This document shows, piece by piece, positions 42,067 through 52,291 of a stretch of DNA of 64,000 nucleotides; position 1 is the stretch's first letter; every line of letters starts with the position of its first letter. This DNA is from Vibrio sp. 05-20-BW147 (GTDB lineage: Bacteria; Pseudomonadota; Gammaproteobacteria; Enterobacterales; Vibrionaceae), in contig NZ_SZTO01000009.1 of the NCBI RefSeq assembly GCF_013369385.1, positions 62,001 through 126,000 on the forward strand, written 5' to 3'. The notes under the pieces are model-generated. The model was given only the letters and a program-made list of their open reading frames with translations. It had not been told where the DNA came from and searched no databases. The translations under genes were made by a program, and so were the position numbers.

Positions 42067-42783
42067 TTACGCGTCTAAATCACCACAGAAACGGTAACCT
42101 TCACCGTGAATGGTCGCGATGATTTCTGGCGTGCCAGATACCGATTCAAAGTGTTTGCGAATACGACGAATGGTCACGTCAACTGTACGATCGTGTGGCT
42201 TAAGTTCGCGACCGGTCATTTTCTTCAGCAGATCAGCACGAGTTTGAATTTTGCCTGGATTCTCGCAGAAGTGCAGAAGGGCACGAAACTCAGATCGTGG
42301 TAGTTTATAACCGTCGCCTGATGGGCTGATGAGTGAGCGGCTATTAATATCCAGTACCCAACCATTAAATTCGTATTTCTCTACAGAACGCTTTTCTTCA
42401 GGAATGCCACTGCTGCTCATTGAGCGGCTCAGAAGATTACGTGCGCGAATAGTCAATTCACGTGGATTGAATGGCTTAGTGATGTAGTCATCAGCACCAA
42501 TTTCCAAACCAAGAATTTTGTCGACTTCGTTGTCGCGACCCGTGAGGAACATCAGGGCTACATCTGCTTGTTCACGTAATTCACGAGCCAAAAGAAGCCC
42601 GTTCTTACCAGGCAGGTTGATATCCATGATCACTAGATTAATACTATTATCGGACAGCATGTGATGCATTTCATCACCATTGCTGGCTTCAAATACAGCA
42701 TATCCCTCTGCTTCAAAAATACTCTTAAGAGTGTTACGAGTTACTTGCTCATCTTCAACGATAAGAATCTGCGGGGTTTGCAT
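42067..42783 (-). CDS. arcA: Response regulator ArcA
   Basis: ArcA is the OmpR-family regulator that, when phosphorylated by ArcB, represses aerobic respiration and TCA genes under low oxygen. The 238-residue protein has the receiver with acidic pocket EDE (10-12), phosphorylation site Asp54 in IMDINLPG and Lys in [10 protein letters not shown]. The winged-helix domain ends in [13 protein letters not shown]. It faces arcB convergently, only 68 bases from the arcB-linked lipoprotein gene; in E. coli arcA and arcB are far apart. A long upstream region has a predicted promoter and a consensus FNR site. Confidence 0.97.
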   Translation of the reverse strand: MQTPQILIVEDEQVTRNTLKSIFEAEGYAVFEASNGDEMHHMLSDNSINLVIMDINLPGKNGLLLARELREQADVALMFLTGRDNEVDKILGLEIGADDYITKPFNPRELTIRARNLLSRSMSSSGIPEEKRSVEKYEFNGWVLDINSRSLISPSGDGYKLPRSEFRALLHFCENPGKIQTRADLLKKMTGRELKPHDRTVDVTIRRIRKHFESVSGTPEIIATIHGEGYRFCGDLDA

Positions 42784-42974
42784 TGGCGGTACCTAAATTT
42801 GTGACAAAATTGTACGAATAGAATAAATTCTAGGCAAAAACATAACATACAGGTAATGATTTTTTGATAATAAAACAAAGTGATCAAAAAAACACATCTT
42901 TCAGTTATCTGCCTTCCGTGGGTTCTCGCCAAATGTATACAGCATCCAACTGCTACTGGATTATTCTACTGGGC

Positions 42975-43018
42975 TGTTTACCTTTCAAGATGACTAGTTC
43001 AATGTTGAAAGGTAAACA
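42975..43018 (-). repeat. 14-bp perfect hairpin in the presumed arcA leader
   Basis: TGTTTACCTTTCAA (42975-42988) and TTGAAAGGTAAACA (43005-43018) are exact inverted copies around a 16-base loop that itself contains ACTAGT. No T-run follows on either strand, so it is not a standard terminator. Confidence 0.85.
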
Positions 43019-43094
43019 TCCCAAGGCTTTTGAGCGGATTCTATAATGTTAACAGCATGCTAACAATGCTCAAATGTTAATTCCATTCACTTTG

Positions 43095-43108
43095 TTGATT
43101 TATATCAA
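43095..43108. promoter_or_regulatory. Consensus FNR-binding site
   Basis: TTGAT-TTAT-ATCAA is a perfect match to the FNR consensus TTGATNNNNATCAA. Its centre (43101.5) is about 70 bases upstream of the predicted arcA start point and 44 bases before the DUF3293 start codon. FNR is known to activate arcA in E. coli. Confidence 0.7.
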
Positions 43109-43145
43109 TTGATGAAATGTAACAAATATTAATTAATGGAATCTT

Positions 43146-43562
43146 ATGATAAATAATGGTGAACCAACTGTAGATGCGGCATTATGGCATGCTTATTCAA
43201 CCTCTTTTTTCCATTTTAGTGATAAATGGGAGGTTGAATCTTTCGCCATAATAACTGCTTGTAATCCCGCGAGTGTTTTGAGGTCAAAAGCAGAAAATTG
43301 CATAAGTAATCAACGCATGAAAGCTAGAATAGATGGGCTTCATTTCTGTTCTGTAATAGTTGCAGATCAAGCCTGCTCTTGGAGTGAAGAAAGTTTCGCA
43401 GTCGAGACAAATTTGAACAACGCACTAAACTTAGCAAGAGAGTTTGAACAAAATGCGATTTATTTTGTTGAACGTGGGGAGCTTTTTTTAGTGTCTTGTT
43501 TGAGTGATCAAAGGAAAGAGTCAATTGGATCGTTTGATCTGCGAGTTAAAGGTGGTTTTTGA
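43146..43562 (+). CDS. DUF3293 domain protein
   Basis: A 138-residue cytoplasmic protein that fits the DUF3293 family: an early ALWHAYSTSFFHF segment, then AIITACNPAS followed by NQRMKARID, a SEESFAV segment and LAREFEQNAIYFVE. Family function is unknown. ATG 43146 has a weak site (TGGAATC). It is divergent from arcA, with the FNR consensus site 38 bases upstream of its start codon, and is followed 48 bases later by an RraA-family gene that could be in the same transcript. Confidence 0.75.
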   Translation: MINNGEPTVDAALWHAYSTSFFHFSDKWEVESFAIITACNPASVLRSKAENCISNQRMKARIDGLHFCSVIVADQACSWSEESFAVETNLNNALNLAREFEQNAIYFVERGELFLVSCLSDQRKESIGSFDLRVKGGF

Positions 43563-43610
43563 TTTGAGGCTACCCATGAGGCGTAGCACAGTTTTTCTCA
43601 AGGAGGATCT

Positions 43611-44093
43611 ATGAAGGACATAACCCCAGATATCTGTGATAAGTACGAGAGTAAGGTGACATTACTCAATCTGCCATTACAGAACTATGGGCAGAAAACC
43701 GCGTTTTGTGGTGAGATTGTTACTGTTCGTTGCTATCACGACAATTCCAAAGTGCGAGATGTTCTGAGTGAAAATGGCAAAGGCAAAGTACTTGTTGTTG
43801 ATGGACATGGCTCTTGTCAAAAAGCGTTGCTCGGCGATCAACTGGCGATTCTTGCTATTGAAAATGATTGGGAAGGGGTTATTGTTTTTGGTGCAATCCG
43901 AGACGTGGCTCAAATGTCGCAAATGGAACTGGGTATTCAAGCATTAGGTACCTCGCCGTTCAAGACAGAAAAGCGCGGCTCTGGCGAGGTCAATGTGACG
44001 TTAACCATGCATAATCAGATGGTTCAACCCAGAGACTATATTTACGCGGATTGGAATGGCGTTTTGATATCTAAAGAAGCGCTTCCAGTTTAA
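43611..44093 (+). CDS. rraA: RraA-family protein (RNase E regulator-like)
   Basis: A 160-residue RraA-family protein. RraA binds RNase E and inhibits mRNA decay; relatives are aldolases. Family features are [34 protein letters not shown] and [14 protein letters not shown]. The E. coli glycine-rich VDGGGSVRRAL loop reads [11 protein letters not shown] here. Vibrios are known to carry two RraA paralogues, and this may be either one, so the symbol is tentative. It has a strong AAGGAGG site, and its last four bases overlap the convergent outer-membrane-like gene. Confidence 0.75.
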   Translation: MKDITPDICDKYESKVTLLNLPLQNYGQKTAFCGEIVTVRCYHDNSKVRDVLSENGKGKVLVVDGHGSCQKALLGDQLAILAIENDWEGVIVFGAIRDVAQMSQMELGIQALGTSPFKTEKRGSGEVNVTLTMHNQMVQPRDYIYADWNGVLISKEALPV

Positions 44094-44554
44094 AAACGAA
44101 AGCCAAGACCAAACTCTATACCCTGTTGCCACTCTTGGAAATCGAGAGTGGCATGTAGATCTATTTGTTCATTGATTTTCACTCGGCTGGTGACTTCCGC
44201 CGCAAAATTGCTATTTTGATCGGACTTGTTTTCCACCGTATTTTTAAATGAACGAATGGTACTTTTTACCATCACTCTATCGGTCACTTGATAACTGATC
44301 CCGCTTAGAAAGCCATTTTGACTGGTGTTTTGAGAATTATTGACACGAGCTCCCACATAGAGATCAAACGAGTCAAACAACTGATAGGCGTAGCCACCAT
44401 CGATATTCCAAACATCAAAGCTATCTTCTGCTTGGCTTTCACTGGTGAGGAAGAGTTTGTGTGGCGAACTTTTTGTTGGATTGAGTGCTGGCAGATTATT
44501 GGCAGATGCCTGAAAAAACACAAAGAAAAGCAGCAAGATAGGCCATGTTTTCAT
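44090..44554 (-). CDS. Small secreted beta-barrel-like outer membrane protein, unknown function
   Basis: A 154-residue protein with a Sec signal peptide (cleavage probably after FFQASA) and a mature part of alternating beta-strand patterns: [27 protein letters not shown], then [24 protein letters not shown]. The C-terminal phenylalanine preceded by alternating hydrophobic residues is the outer-membrane protein signature. About six or eight strands would fit. I do not recognise a named family. It is convergent with rraA and reads away from the thr operon. Confidence 0.65.
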   Translation of the reverse strand: MKTWPILLLFFVFFQASANNLPALNPTKSSPHKLFLTSESQAEDSFDVWNIDGGYAYQLFDSFDLYVGARVNNSQNTSQNGFLSGISYQVTDRVMVKSTIRSFKNTVENKSDQNSNFAAEVTSRVKINEQIDLHATLDFQEWQQGIEFGLGFRF

Positions 44555-44859
44555 ACCACTACTCCTTGTGATTATTATGAGGATTTTTTTATTGTACTCT
44601 CAAGTTAAGCACAAAATTCCTCCCATGTTGGGAAAAATTTTTCCGTCGAAGATCTAGGTTAGCGAGTTTTCTACAGCCATTTTGCTGAGAAGATCAAAAT
44701 GCTGAGATTTAAGATCCTGAAAATGAGAACACGATCCTAAAATGTGCGCATATGCATAACCCTCGCGATAAAAAAAACGTAACTTTTTGTTGACGAACTG
44801 CTTAGAACTACGGTAAACGTAGATACAAGCAAACAGACAACAGCAAACAGACAACATTT
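44555..44859. other. Intergenic region upstream of the thr leader
   Basis: This AT-rich, non-coding stretch holds the divergent control regions of the outer-membrane-like gene and the thr operon. A possible thr promoter is TTGACG (44790-44795) with TAAACG (44814-44819), 18-base spacing; the -10 match is poor. Nothing else is recognisable. Confidence 0.4.
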
Positions 44860-44937
44860 ATGACCCTTAACAGCCAACTAGTAATGACCACAACCATTAT
44901 TATTACCGACATCACATATGTTGGGGCGGGCTGCTGA
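44860..44937 (+). CDS. thrL: thr operon leader peptide
   Basis: A 25-residue leader peptide, MTLNSQLVMTTTIIITDITYV... and ends GAGC. It contains six threonine and four isoleucine codons, most of them in the run TTTIIITDIT. It precedes the attenuator at 44954-44993 and the thrABC genes. When charged tRNA-Thr or tRNA-Ile is scarce the ribosome should stall in this run and let transcription continue, as in E. coli thrL. A shorter version from the second ATG (44884) is possible because no strong ribosome site is visible before 44860. Confidence 0.88.
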   Translation: MTLNSQLVMTTTIIITDITYVGAGC

Positions 44938-44953
44938 GCGAAAAACAAATTTC

Positions 44954-44993
44954 AAAAAAAGGCCTGTATCCAACAAGATGCAGGCCTTTTTTT
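44954..44993 (+). terminator. thr operon attenuator (Rho-independent terminator)
   Basis: GGCCTGTATC (44961-44970) pairs with GATGCAGGCC (44981-44986 core plus GATG 44977-44980), one G-T wobble, 6-base loop. It is flanked by an A-run and followed by seven T residues, 31 bases before thrA. Its position directly after the Thr/Ile-rich leader peptide marks it as an attenuator. Confidence 0.92.
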
Positions 44994-45024
44994 ATACAGG
45001 TTAAAAATAGTCCGGGAGGAAGGG

Positions 45025-47484
45025 ATGCGAGTATTAAAGTTTGGTGGCTCATCGTTAGCCGATGCAGATCGCTTTTTAAGAGCGGCAGATATCGTTGCCA
45101 ATAATGCAAAACAGGAAGAGGTTTCTGTAGTGTTGTCGGCGCCAGGGAAAACAACCAATAAACTGGTCGCGGTGATTGAATCCGCGCTTAAGAATGGCGA
45201 AGCAGAAAGACAGGTAGAAGAGCTCAATGAGGCTTTTCTCCAGTTGTTCAACGATATCAAGGTGCAACTCCCGAGCCTTAATGGCGAGGCGTATTTAAAA
45301 CAAGTGACAGACTCGCTTTCGCAGTTGCGCCAATTTGTCCATGGCATTGGTCTGCTTGGCATGTGCCCTGACAACGTCAATGCTCGCATCATCAGTAAAG
45401 GTGAACGAGTTTCTATTCAATTGATGAAAGCGGTGTTGGAAGCGAAAGGGCACTTGGTCAATCTGATTGATCCTGTTGAGTATTTGCTAGCCCATGGTGA
45501 TCATCTTGAAGGTATGGTGGATGTTGATGTCTCAACGCAAAATTTCCGTAATCGCCCGCTTCCTGCAGGTCATGTCCATATTATGCCTGGTTTTACCGCT
45601 GGGAATAAAAAAGGAGAGCTAGTGACGCTAGGCCGCAATGGTTCGGATTATTCTGCCGCGGTGTTGGCTGCGTGTTTGCGCGCCGATTGTTGTGAGATCT
45701 GGACGGATGTGGATGGGGTGTACAACTGTGATCCGCGTTTGGTTGAAGATGCACGACTGCTGAAGTCTCTGAGTTATCAAGAAGCGATGGAGCTCTCTTA
45801 TTTTGGTGCATCGGTCTTACATCCAAAAACCATTGCACCCATTGCACAGTTTCACATCCCATGCTTGATTAAAAACAGTTTCAACCCTCAAGGGGCTGGT
45901 ACCTTAATTGGTCAGGACACTGGTGAAGATAAGTTGGCGATAAAAGGTATTACCACGCTAAACAATCTCACCATGGTTAACGTTTCTGGTCCAGGTATGA
46001 AAGGCATGGTGGGCATGGCTAGCCGTGTATTTGGTGCGATGTCTGCTTCGGGTGTATCGATTGTTTTGATTACTCAGTCTTCTTCTGAGTACAGCATCAG
46101 CTTCTGTATTGAAGCAGCCGACAGACCTTTAGCTGAACAGGCGCTCTCAGATGCTTTTGAACTAGAACTCAAAGATGGCCTACTTGAACCGGTAGAATTC
46201 TTAACTAACGTTTCCATCATTACGTTGGTGGGTGACGGCATGCGTACCTCTAAAGGCGTTGCATCACAGTTCTTCGCGTCACTGGCGGAAGTCAGTGTGA
46301 ACGTCATTGCGATCGCACAGGGCTCTTCAGAGCGTGCTATCTCTGCGGTGATTCCAGAAGATAAAATCTCGCAAGCGATCAAAGCGTGTCACGAGAACTT
46401 GTTTAACTCAAAACACTATCTTGATGTGTTCGTAGTTGGCGTCGGTGGCGTTGGTGGTGAGCTGGTGGATCAGATTCACCGTCAACAAGCTAAGTTGGCA
46501 GACAAAGGCATTGTGATTCGTGTGTGTGGGTTAGCCAACAGCAAAGGTTTACTGCTCGACAGCAATGGTCTACCGCTTGAACATTGGCGTGATCGTATGG
46601 CCAATGCATCTGAAGCGTTTAGTCTAGCGAGTTTGATTGCGACAGTTCAGCGTAATCACATCATCAACCCCGTGTTGGTGGATTGTACGTCCAGTGACGT
46701 CATTGCCAATCAGTATACAGAGTTCCTATCGGCAGGTTTCCACGTCGTTACACCAAACAAAAAAGCCAACACAGCCAGCATGGCTTACTACCATCAATTG
46801 CGTGAAGTCGCGCGTAGCTCTCGTCGTAAGTTGATGTATGAGACCACGGTTGGTGCAGGCTTGCCTGTGATCGAGAACTTGCAAAACCTGATTTCTGCCG
46901 GAGACGAGTTGGAGCGATTCAGCGGCATTCTCTCTGGTTCACTTTCTTTCATCTTTGGTAAATTAGATGAGGGAATGACCTTGAGTGAAGCGACAAATAT
47001 CGCCAAACAAAATGGGTTTACAGAGCCGGATCCTCGTGATGATCTGTCCGGAATGGATGTGGCGCGTAAACTGTTGATCTTGGCGCGTGAAGCGGGCATG
47101 GCATTAGAGCTGGAAGATGTCGAAGTGGATCAAGCCTTGCCCCCAAGTTTTGATGATTCAGGCAGTGTCGATGAATTTATGGCTCGACTACCGGAAGCCG
47201 ATGCGTACTTCAAGCAACTTTCTGCGCAAGCGGCCGAAGAAGGCAAGGTACTGCGTTATGTCGGTGAAATCATCGATGGTAAGTGCAAAGTCTCGATCGC
47301 TGCGGTAGATGAAAATGATCCGATGTTCAAAATTAAAGATGGTGAAAATGCGTTAGCATTTTACAGCCGTTACTATCAGCCGATCCCGTTAGTATTGAGA
47401 GGTTACGGTGCCGGTACTCAAGTGACTGCGGCAGGCGTGTTCTCAGATGTGATGCGTACTTTAGGCTGGAAATTAGGGGTTTAA
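45025..47484 (+). CDS. thrA: Bifunctional aspartokinase I/homoserine dehydrogenase I ThrA
   Basis: ThrA catalyses the first and third steps from aspartate to threonine. The 819-residue fusion has the aspartokinase domain first (VLKFGGSS at residues 3-9, [23 protein letters not shown]), then two ACT regulatory repeats (around 310-460), then the homoserine dehydrogenase domain ([16 protein letters not shown] near residue 470, [22 protein letters not shown]). Threonine feedback is expected from the ACT domains. A GGGAGG site precedes ATG 45025. thrB begins 3 bases after its stop. Confidence 0.97.
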   Translation: MRVLKFGGSSLADADRFLRAADIVANNAKQEEVSVVLSAPGKTTNKLVAVIESALKNGEAERQVEELNEAFLQLFNDIKVQLPSLNGEAYLKQVTDSLSQLRQFVHGIGLLGMCPDNVNARIISKGERVSIQLMKAVLEAKGHLVNLIDPVEYLLAHGDHLEGMVDVDVSTQNFRNRPLPAGHVHIMPGFTAGNKKGELVTLGRNGSDYSAAVLAACLRADCCEIWTDVDGVYNCDPRLVEDARLLKSLSYQEAMELSYFGASVLHPKTIAPIAQFHIPCLIKNSFNPQGAGTLIGQDTGEDKLAIKGITTLNNLTMVNVSGPGMKGMVGMASRVFGAMSASGVSIVLITQSSSEYSISFCIEAADRPLAEQALSDAFELELKDGLLEPVEFLTNVSIITLVGDGMRTSKGVASQFFASLAEVSVNVIAIAQGSSERAISAVIPEDKISQAIKACHENLFNSKHYLDVFVVGVGGVGGELVDQIHRQQAKLADKGIVIRVCGLANSKGLLLDSNGLPLEHWRDRMANASEAFSLASLIATVQRNHIINPVLVDCTSSDVIANQYTEFLSAGFHVVTPNKKANTASMAYYHQLREVARSSRRKLMYETTVGAGLPVIENLQNLISAGDELERFSGILSGSLSFIFGKLDEGMTLSEATNIAKQNGFTEPDPRDDLSGMDVARKLLILAREAGMALELEDVEVDQALPPSFDDSGSVDEFMARLPEADAYFKQLSAQAAEEGKVLRYVGEIIDGKCKVSIAAVDENDPMFKIKDGENALAFYSRYYQPIPLVLRGYGAGTQVTAAGVFSDVMRTLGWKLGV

Positions 47485-47487
47485 TCG

Positions 47488-48459
47488 ATGAGTTCAAGCG
47501 ATATGGCGGTTGTAGTGTACGCTCCCGCTTCTATTGGTAATGTCAGTGTTGGTTTTGATGTATTAGGGGCGGCAGTGTCGCCCATTGATGGCACTTTGCT
47601 TGGCGATAGAGTCATGGTGAAAGCGGGGAATGAGCCGTTTTCGTTAAAGACGGCGGGTAGTTTTGTCGCAAAGCTGCCAAGCGATCCGAAAGAAAACATT
47701 GTTTATGATTGCTGGCGAGTATTCGCTCGCGAACTCGATAAAAAAGGGGTTGAGCTCAAGCCGCTTGAAATGACATTAGAAAAGAACATGCCGATTGGAT
47801 CTGGACTTGGCTCTAGTGCTTGCTCTATTGTTGCCGCGTTAGATGCCCTCAATCAGTTCCATGCCAGCCCTCTGGATGAAATGGAATTGCTCGCACTGAT
47901 GGGCGAAATGGAAGGTCAAATCTCCGGTGGAGTGCACTATGACAACGTGGCACCATGCTATTTAGGTGGTTTGCAATTGATGCTCGAAGAGCTCGGTATT
48001 ATTAGCCAAGAAGTTCCGTGCTTCGATGATTGGTATTGGGTGATGGCCTACCCTGGCATTAAGGTATCGACGGCAGAAGCACGTGCGATCTTACCTTCTC
48101 AATACCGACGTCAAGATGTGATCGCACATGGCCGCCATTTGGCCGGCTTTATTCACGCTTGTCATTCAGGGCAGCCTGAGCTTGCCGCGAAGATGATCAA
48201 AGACGTGATCGCAGAGCCTTATCGTGAGAAACTGCTTCCCGGTTTTGCCGATGCGCGTAAATATGCCGCTTCTGCGGGCGCATTGGCAACGGGCATTTCT
48301 GGCAGTGGGCCGACACTGTTTAGTATTTGCAAAGACCAAGATGTTGCACAACGTGTAGCACGCTGGTTAGAACAAAATTACGTACAAAATGAAGAAGGAT
48401 TCGTCCACATTTGTCGTTTAGACAAAAAGGGCTCAATTGTGACAGGAAGTGAGCTATGA
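47488..48459 (+). CDS. thrB: Homoserine kinase ThrB
   Basis: ThrB is the GHMP-family kinase that phosphorylates homoserine. The 323-residue protein has [21 protein letters not shown] near the start, the GHMP ATP loop [15 protein letters not shown] around residue 95 and [12 protein letters not shown] near the C-terminus. The start is ATG 47488; an alternative at 47503 ([10 protein letters not shown]) would match the usual family length better. It overlaps thrC by four bases (ATGA). Confidence 0.96.
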   Translation: MSSSDMAVVVYAPASIGNVSVGFDVLGAAVSPIDGTLLGDRVMVKAGNEPFSLKTAGSFVAKLPSDPKENIVYDCWRVFARELDKKGVELKPLEMTLEKNMPIGSGLGSSACSIVAALDALNQFHASPLDEMELLALMGEMEGQISGGVHYDNVAPCYLGGLQLMLEELGIISQEVPCFDDWYWVMAYPGIKVSTAEARAILPSQYRRQDVIAHGRHLAGFIHACHSGQPELAAKMIKDVIAEPYREKLLPGFADARKYAASAGALATGISGSGPTLFSICKDQDVAQRVARWLEQNYVQNEEGFVHICRLDKKGSIVTGSEL

Positions 48460-49745
48460 AGCTTTACAACATAAAAGAAAATGACGAACAAGTTTCCTTT
48501 GGCCAAGCCGTGCGCCAAGGGTTAGGCCGTAATCAGGGGCTATTTTTCCCAGCAGAATTACCGAAATTTGACGATATCGATGCATTGCTTGCGCAAGATT
48601 TTATCTCGCGCAGCACTGCGATTCTTTCTGCGTTGATTGGTGATGAGCTAGCAGAAGACAAAGTTAACTCAATGGTGGATGCTGCATTCCAATTCCCAGC
48701 ACCGATTAAACAAGTGAAAGAGGGAGTCTACGCGCTTGAACTGTTCCATGGACCGACACTCGCCTTCAAAGACTTCGGTGGCCGTTTTATGGCTCAGTCG
48801 TTGGCTGCGGTTTCTGATGGTGGGAAAATCACTATTCTAACGGCGACATCGGGTGATACAGGAGCCGCGGTTGCACACGCTTTTTACGGTATGGAAGACA
48901 TCAATGTGGTCATTCTTTATCCGAAAGGCAAAATCAGCCCATTGCAAGAAAAGCTGTTCTGCACATTAGGCAAAAATATTCACACGGTAGCGATCAATGG
49001 TGACTTTGATGCGTGTCAGGCGCTGGTGAAGCAAGCATTTGATGATGCAGAACTGCGTGAACAGATTGGTCTCAACTCCGCAAACTCCATCAACATTAGC
49101 CGTTTGATGGCGCAAATCTGCTACTATTTTGAAGCAGCTGCGCAGATGAGTAAGCAAGAGCGAGAGAATCTGGTGGTGTCGGTACCAAGCGGTAACTTTG
49201 GTAACCTTACTGCGGGTTTGCTTGCGAAATCTCTGGGTTTACCGATTAAGCGCTTTATCGCTGCAACGAATGCTAATGATACTGTGCCTCGTTACCTAGA
49301 AACTGGTAAATGGGATCCAAAACCGACTGTCGCGACGACCTCAAATGCCATGGACGTGAGTCAGCCTAATAACTGGCCACGAATTGAAGAGTTGTGCCGT
49401 GTGAAAGAGTGGGGTTTGGAAACTTTGGGCAAAGGTGCTGTGTCTGATGAGCAAAGTGCGCAATCGGTGAAAGATCTCTATTCACTTGGTTACCTGTGTG
49501 AACCACATGGTGCGATTGCCTATCGTGTGCTGGATCAGCAGCTACAAGAAGGTGAAACTGGCTTGTTCCTCTGTACCGCACATCCGGCGAAGTTTAAGGA
49601 AGTGGTCGATGACATTCTTGGCAGTGACATCGATTTGCCAGCACCACTAGCAAAACATGCCGTGATGGAACTGCTTTCGGAAGATCTAGATGCCGATTTT
49701 GACGCATTAAAAGTGGTGCTTCGTCGCGTCCAAGCAGTAGCTTAA
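48456..49745 (+). CDS. thrC: Threonine synthase ThrC
   Basis: ThrC is the PLP enzyme that converts O-phosphohomoserine to threonine. The 429-residue protein has the PLP lysine in [13 protein letters not shown] (around residue 107), the phosphate-binding [14 protein letters not shown] motif and the [13 protein letters not shown] loop. It is the last gene of thrABC, coupled to thrB by a 4-base overlap and followed by a strong terminator. Confidence 0.97.
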   Translation: MKLYNIKENDEQVSFGQAVRQGLGRNQGLFFPAELPKFDDIDALLAQDFISRSTAILSALIGDELAEDKVNSMVDAAFQFPAPIKQVKEGVYALELFHGPTLAFKDFGGRFMAQSLAAVSDGGKITILTATSGDTGAAVAHAFYGMEDINVVILYPKGKISPLQEKLFCTLGKNIHTVAINGDFDACQALVKQAFDDAELREQIGLNSANSINISRLMAQICYYFEAAAQMSKQERENLVVSVPSGNFGNLTAGLLAKSLGLPIKRFIAATNANDTVPRYLETGKWDPKPTVATTSNAMDVSQPNNWPRIEELCRVKEWGLETLGKGAVSDEQSAQSVKDLYSLGYLCEPHGAIAYRVLDQQLQEGETGLFLCTAHPAKFKEVVDDILGSDIDLPAPLAKHAVMELLSEDLDADFDALKVVLRRVQAVA

Positions 49746-49762
49746 TGGTTGTTATCTGAAAG

Positions 49763-49792
49763 AAAAGCTACAGCACACGCTGTAGCTTTTTT
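49763..49792 (+). terminator. Intrinsic terminator of thrABC
   Basis: AAAAGCTACAGC pairs with GCTGTAGCTTTTTT around ACAC (loop 49775-49778); the right arm runs into six T residues. Confidence 0.92.
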
Positions 49793-49823
49793 ATCGAGCG
49801 AGCCTTTTACCGATTTTTGAGTA

Positions 49824-50444
49824 TCAAAGGTTGAGAGAGCGAGTCAGTAGAATGGCGATGGTAAACATCATCGCAGCCACCGCAATGTCTATCCCCTTTT
49901 TCACTTTAGGCTTTGATAATGTAGGCCCTAGTTTTGCGGCACCCATGGAGAGTGCGTAGAACCAAGTGAATGATGCTAGCGTTGTTCCAATCGCAAAGGC
50001 AATGCGATCGTTCCCTTCGAATTGCCCACCAATGGATCCCAAAATTACCACCGTATCCAAATACAGGTGTGGATTTAATACTGTCACAGCCAAAGCACCC
50101 AAAATGACGGTTCTGCGTCCGCGGGCAACCACTTCATGATTTTTTTCTGCTTGTTCTGCGGGCTTGAAGGCGCTTTTTAATGACATTAGTCCGTATACGG
50201 TCAGAAATGCAATGCCACCCAGTGTGACAGCGGTAAGCAGCATTTCATTTTGTGAGAGAATGGCACCACCACCGAAAATCCCCAATGAAATAAAAATCAT
50301 ATCTAAAACGCTACAGATCGCGGCGGTTGTTAAATGGTGGTTACGTTTGATGCCCTGATTGAGAACGAAGGCATTTTGTGCCCCAATGGGAATAATCATG
50401 GTGGCACCTAAACCAAAGCCTTGTAGTAACACCCAAAAATTCAC
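49824..50444 (-). CDS. argO: LysE/ArgO-family basic amino acid exporter
   Basis: A 206-residue inner-membrane protein of the LysE superfamily with six predicted helices. GLGATMIIPIGAQNAFVLNQGI near the N-terminus and VTVLNPHLYLDTVVILGSIGGQ in the middle closely match E. coli ArgO, which exports arginine (and canavanine). Start taken as GTG 50444 (VNFWVLLQGF, read as Met) behind an AGG site; an upstream in-frame TTG at 50462 is less likely. It is divergent from argP, its usual activator, across 127 bases. Confidence 0.88.
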   Translation of the reverse strand: MNFWVLLQGFGLGATMIIPIGAQNAFVLNQGIKRNHHLTTAAICSVLDMIFISLGIFGGGAILSQNEMLLTAVTLGGIAFLTVYGLMSLKSAFKPAEQAEKNHEVVARGRRTVILGALAVTVLNPHLYLDTVVILGSIGGQFEGNDRIAFAIGTTLASFTWFYALSMGAAKLGPTLSKPKVKKGIDIAVAAMMFTIAILLTRSLNL

Positions 50445-50571
50445 GATAAACCTCGGTAACAATGATCTAATGATAAAGAGAATGTGAGCAAGGTATCGTT
50501 ATAATTGGTATAAGTATAATTAATGATTTTAATCCTATATAAGCAAGACTGATTTGTTTGAGGGAAGTGCA

Positions 50572-51468
50572 ATGCGTGGTTTAGATTACAAATGGATAGA
50601 GGCATTAGATGCCGTCGTTGCGCAAGGTGGTTTTGAGCGAGCCGCGGAAGAGTTGTACATCTCTCAATCGGCGGTGTCGCAGAGAATTAAACAATTAGAG
50701 CGATTTTTGGCGCAACCAGTGCTAATACGTGAACAACCACCCAAACCGACACCAGTGGGAAAGAAGTTGTTAGGCTTGTATCGACGCGTGCGCATCCTTG
50801 AGCATGAGCTGATACCAGAGCTCATGAACGATGATGTGACGCGTCCTATTCAACTTGCTTTGGCAACCAATGCCGATAGTTTGGCGACTTGGTTGTTACC
50901 CGCACTAAAGGAAGTCATGACGCAAAGGCAGGTCGAACTGAATCTGACTATTTATGGGGAATCACGTTCAATCGACAAGCTAAAAAGTGGTGAAGTAGCA
51001 GGTGCGATCAGTTTAGAAGATCAGCCAATTGCTGGTTGTAAGGCTGATTATCTTGGCCGTATGGATTACGTCTGTGTGGCAAGTCCGGAGTTTTATCAAC
51101 GTTACTTCTCACAAGGCGTGAATTATCAATCACTGCGTAAAGCACCAGCGGTGTCGTACGATCAATATGATGATCTACACAATCGTTTTTTGCACGACCA
51201 TTTCAACATTTCTCGCGATTCCATCATCAATCATAATGTCGGAAGCTCAGAAGCGTTTGTTCGTTTGGCGCTTTCTGGTATCGCTTATTGTTTAATTCCT
51301 AAATTACAAATTGAGAAAGAACTTGCATCGGGAGTGTTGATGGATATTACGCCAGGCTTTTTACTTTCATATCGAATTTATTGGCATCATTGGCAACTTG
51401 AGACTGGTGTATTGAAAGAAATTTCTCAAGCGATTGTGAGCTACGCGCAGGCCAACTTACCGCAGTAG
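50572..51468 (+). CDS. argP: LysR-family regulator ArgP (IciA)
   Basis: ArgP is a LysR regulator that activates the arginine exporter gene argO in response to arginine and lysine. The 298-residue protein has the helix-turn-helix [25 protein letters not shown] (residues ~17-41, here split by naming) and an effector domain with [16 protein letters not shown] and [19 protein letters not shown]. It matches E. coli ArgP along its length. ATG 50572 follows a GAGGGAAG site and was chosen over 50554. Adjacent divergent argO supports the name. Confidence 0.9.
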   Translation: MRGLDYKWIEALDAVVAQGGFERAAEELYISQSAVSQRIKQLERFLAQPVLIREQPPKPTPVGKKLLGLYRRVRILEHELIPELMNDDVTRPIQLALATNADSLATWLLPALKEVMTQRQVELNLTIYGESRSIDKLKSGEVAGAISLEDQPIAGCKADYLGRMDYVCVASPEFYQRYFSQGVNYQSLRKAPAVSYDQYDDLHNRFLHDHFNISRDSIINHNVGSSEAFVRLALSGIAYCLIPKLQIEKELASGVLMDITPGFLLSYRIYWHHWQLETGVLKEISQAIVSYAQANLPQ

Positions 51469-51578
51469 TTACCTTTTTATGACAGAGTCAAAGTTGTGTA
51501 AGAAATGGCCACAAGATATTGGTTAATTCTGCAAACCTTCTATTATCAAAACAGTTTCTCTAGAGAAAGGTCTATTGC

Positions 51579-52271
51579 ATGAAGTGTTTTCGTACGAGTT
51601 TATTGCTTTCAGCTAGTTTAGTGTCGGGTTACGCATTAGCTCAAGCGCCAGATTTTGCCCATCTTTCAACGACTGGCTATGGTGAGGTCGTGGCTAAGCC
51701 TGATATGGCCGTATTTAGCGTGCAAGTGGTTGATTCAACCATGACGGCGGAATCTGCCAAGCAGTCGGTAGATGCAACCGTCGATACGTTTTTGGTCGCG
51801 CTGGCAAAAGCGGGCGTCGAGAAGCAAAGTATTACCAGCTCTAATCTTTATTTAGCGCCGCAATACCATTACCCGAAAAACGAGAAGCCTGATTTAGTGG
51901 GTTATCGTGCCTCACGCAGCGTGACTGTCAAAGTAGCGAATTTGGCGAACCTTAATGCTTATCTCGATCTTGCTTTAAATTCAGGGATCAATCAGGTCGA
52001 CAATATTCAATTGCTGGTTAGTAATGAAGCGGAATATCAGCAACAAGCGCGTCTAGAAGCGATAAAAGATGCGCAGCAGAAGGCCAGTTTCCTAGCGCAA
52101 GGATTTGGTAAATCGCTGGGCGAGGTTTGGCAGATCAACTACAACCAGCCGAATGTTCAGCCTGTGTTGATGCGAACGATGATGATGGACGCTAAATCGG
52201 AAAGCAACAGCTATCAAGATTCGAGCTTAATCATTCGTGATCAGGTGGATGTGACCTACAAACTCGATTAG
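51579..52271 (+). CDS. yggE: SIMPL-domain (DUF541) periplasmic protein, YggE-like
   Basis: A 230-residue protein with a signal peptide (cleavage near GYALA-QAP) and a SIMPL/DUF541 domain that starts with HLSTTGYGEVVAKPDMAVFS. It continues with GYRASRSVTVKV and AIKDAQQKASFLAQGFGKSLGEV. E. coli YggE has been linked to oxidative stress resistance; the molecular function is unknown. It is next to argP and convergent with serA, similar to the E. coli neighbourhood (yggE-argO, serA-rpiA-argP). Confidence 0.85.
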   Translation: MKCFRTSLLLSASLVSGYALAQAPDFAHLSTTGYGEVVAKPDMAVFSVQVVDSTMTAESAKQSVDATVDTFLVALAKAGVEKQSITSSNLYLAPQYHYPKNEKPDLVGYRASRSVTVKVANLANLNAYLDLALNSGINQVDNIQLLVSNEAEYQQQARLEAIKDAQQKASFLAQGFGKSLGEVWQINYNQPNVQPVLMRTMMMDAKSESNSYQDSSLIIRDQVDVTYKLD

Positions 52272-52291
52272 AAAAAATGTGAGTCCATAGC

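Larger units (their letters stand above)
42784..43145. other. arcA upstream region (362 bp): long leader, hairpin and FNR site
   Basis: The region between divergent arcA and the DUF3293 gene has no ORF. On the minus strand a promoter-like TTGTTA and TAGAAT (43038-43043) with 16-base spacing would start arcA mRNA near 43031, giving a leader of about 250 bases. The leader contains the long hairpin at 42975-43018. GTTAATT-type sequences near 43075 and 43128 resemble ArcA boxes. Confidence 0.5.

Noticed and set aside
44654..44857. A 67-codon minus-strand frame upstream of the thr leader
   Set aside because: It has cysteine- and tyrosine-rich random composition, no ribosome site, and covers the probable thr promoter.
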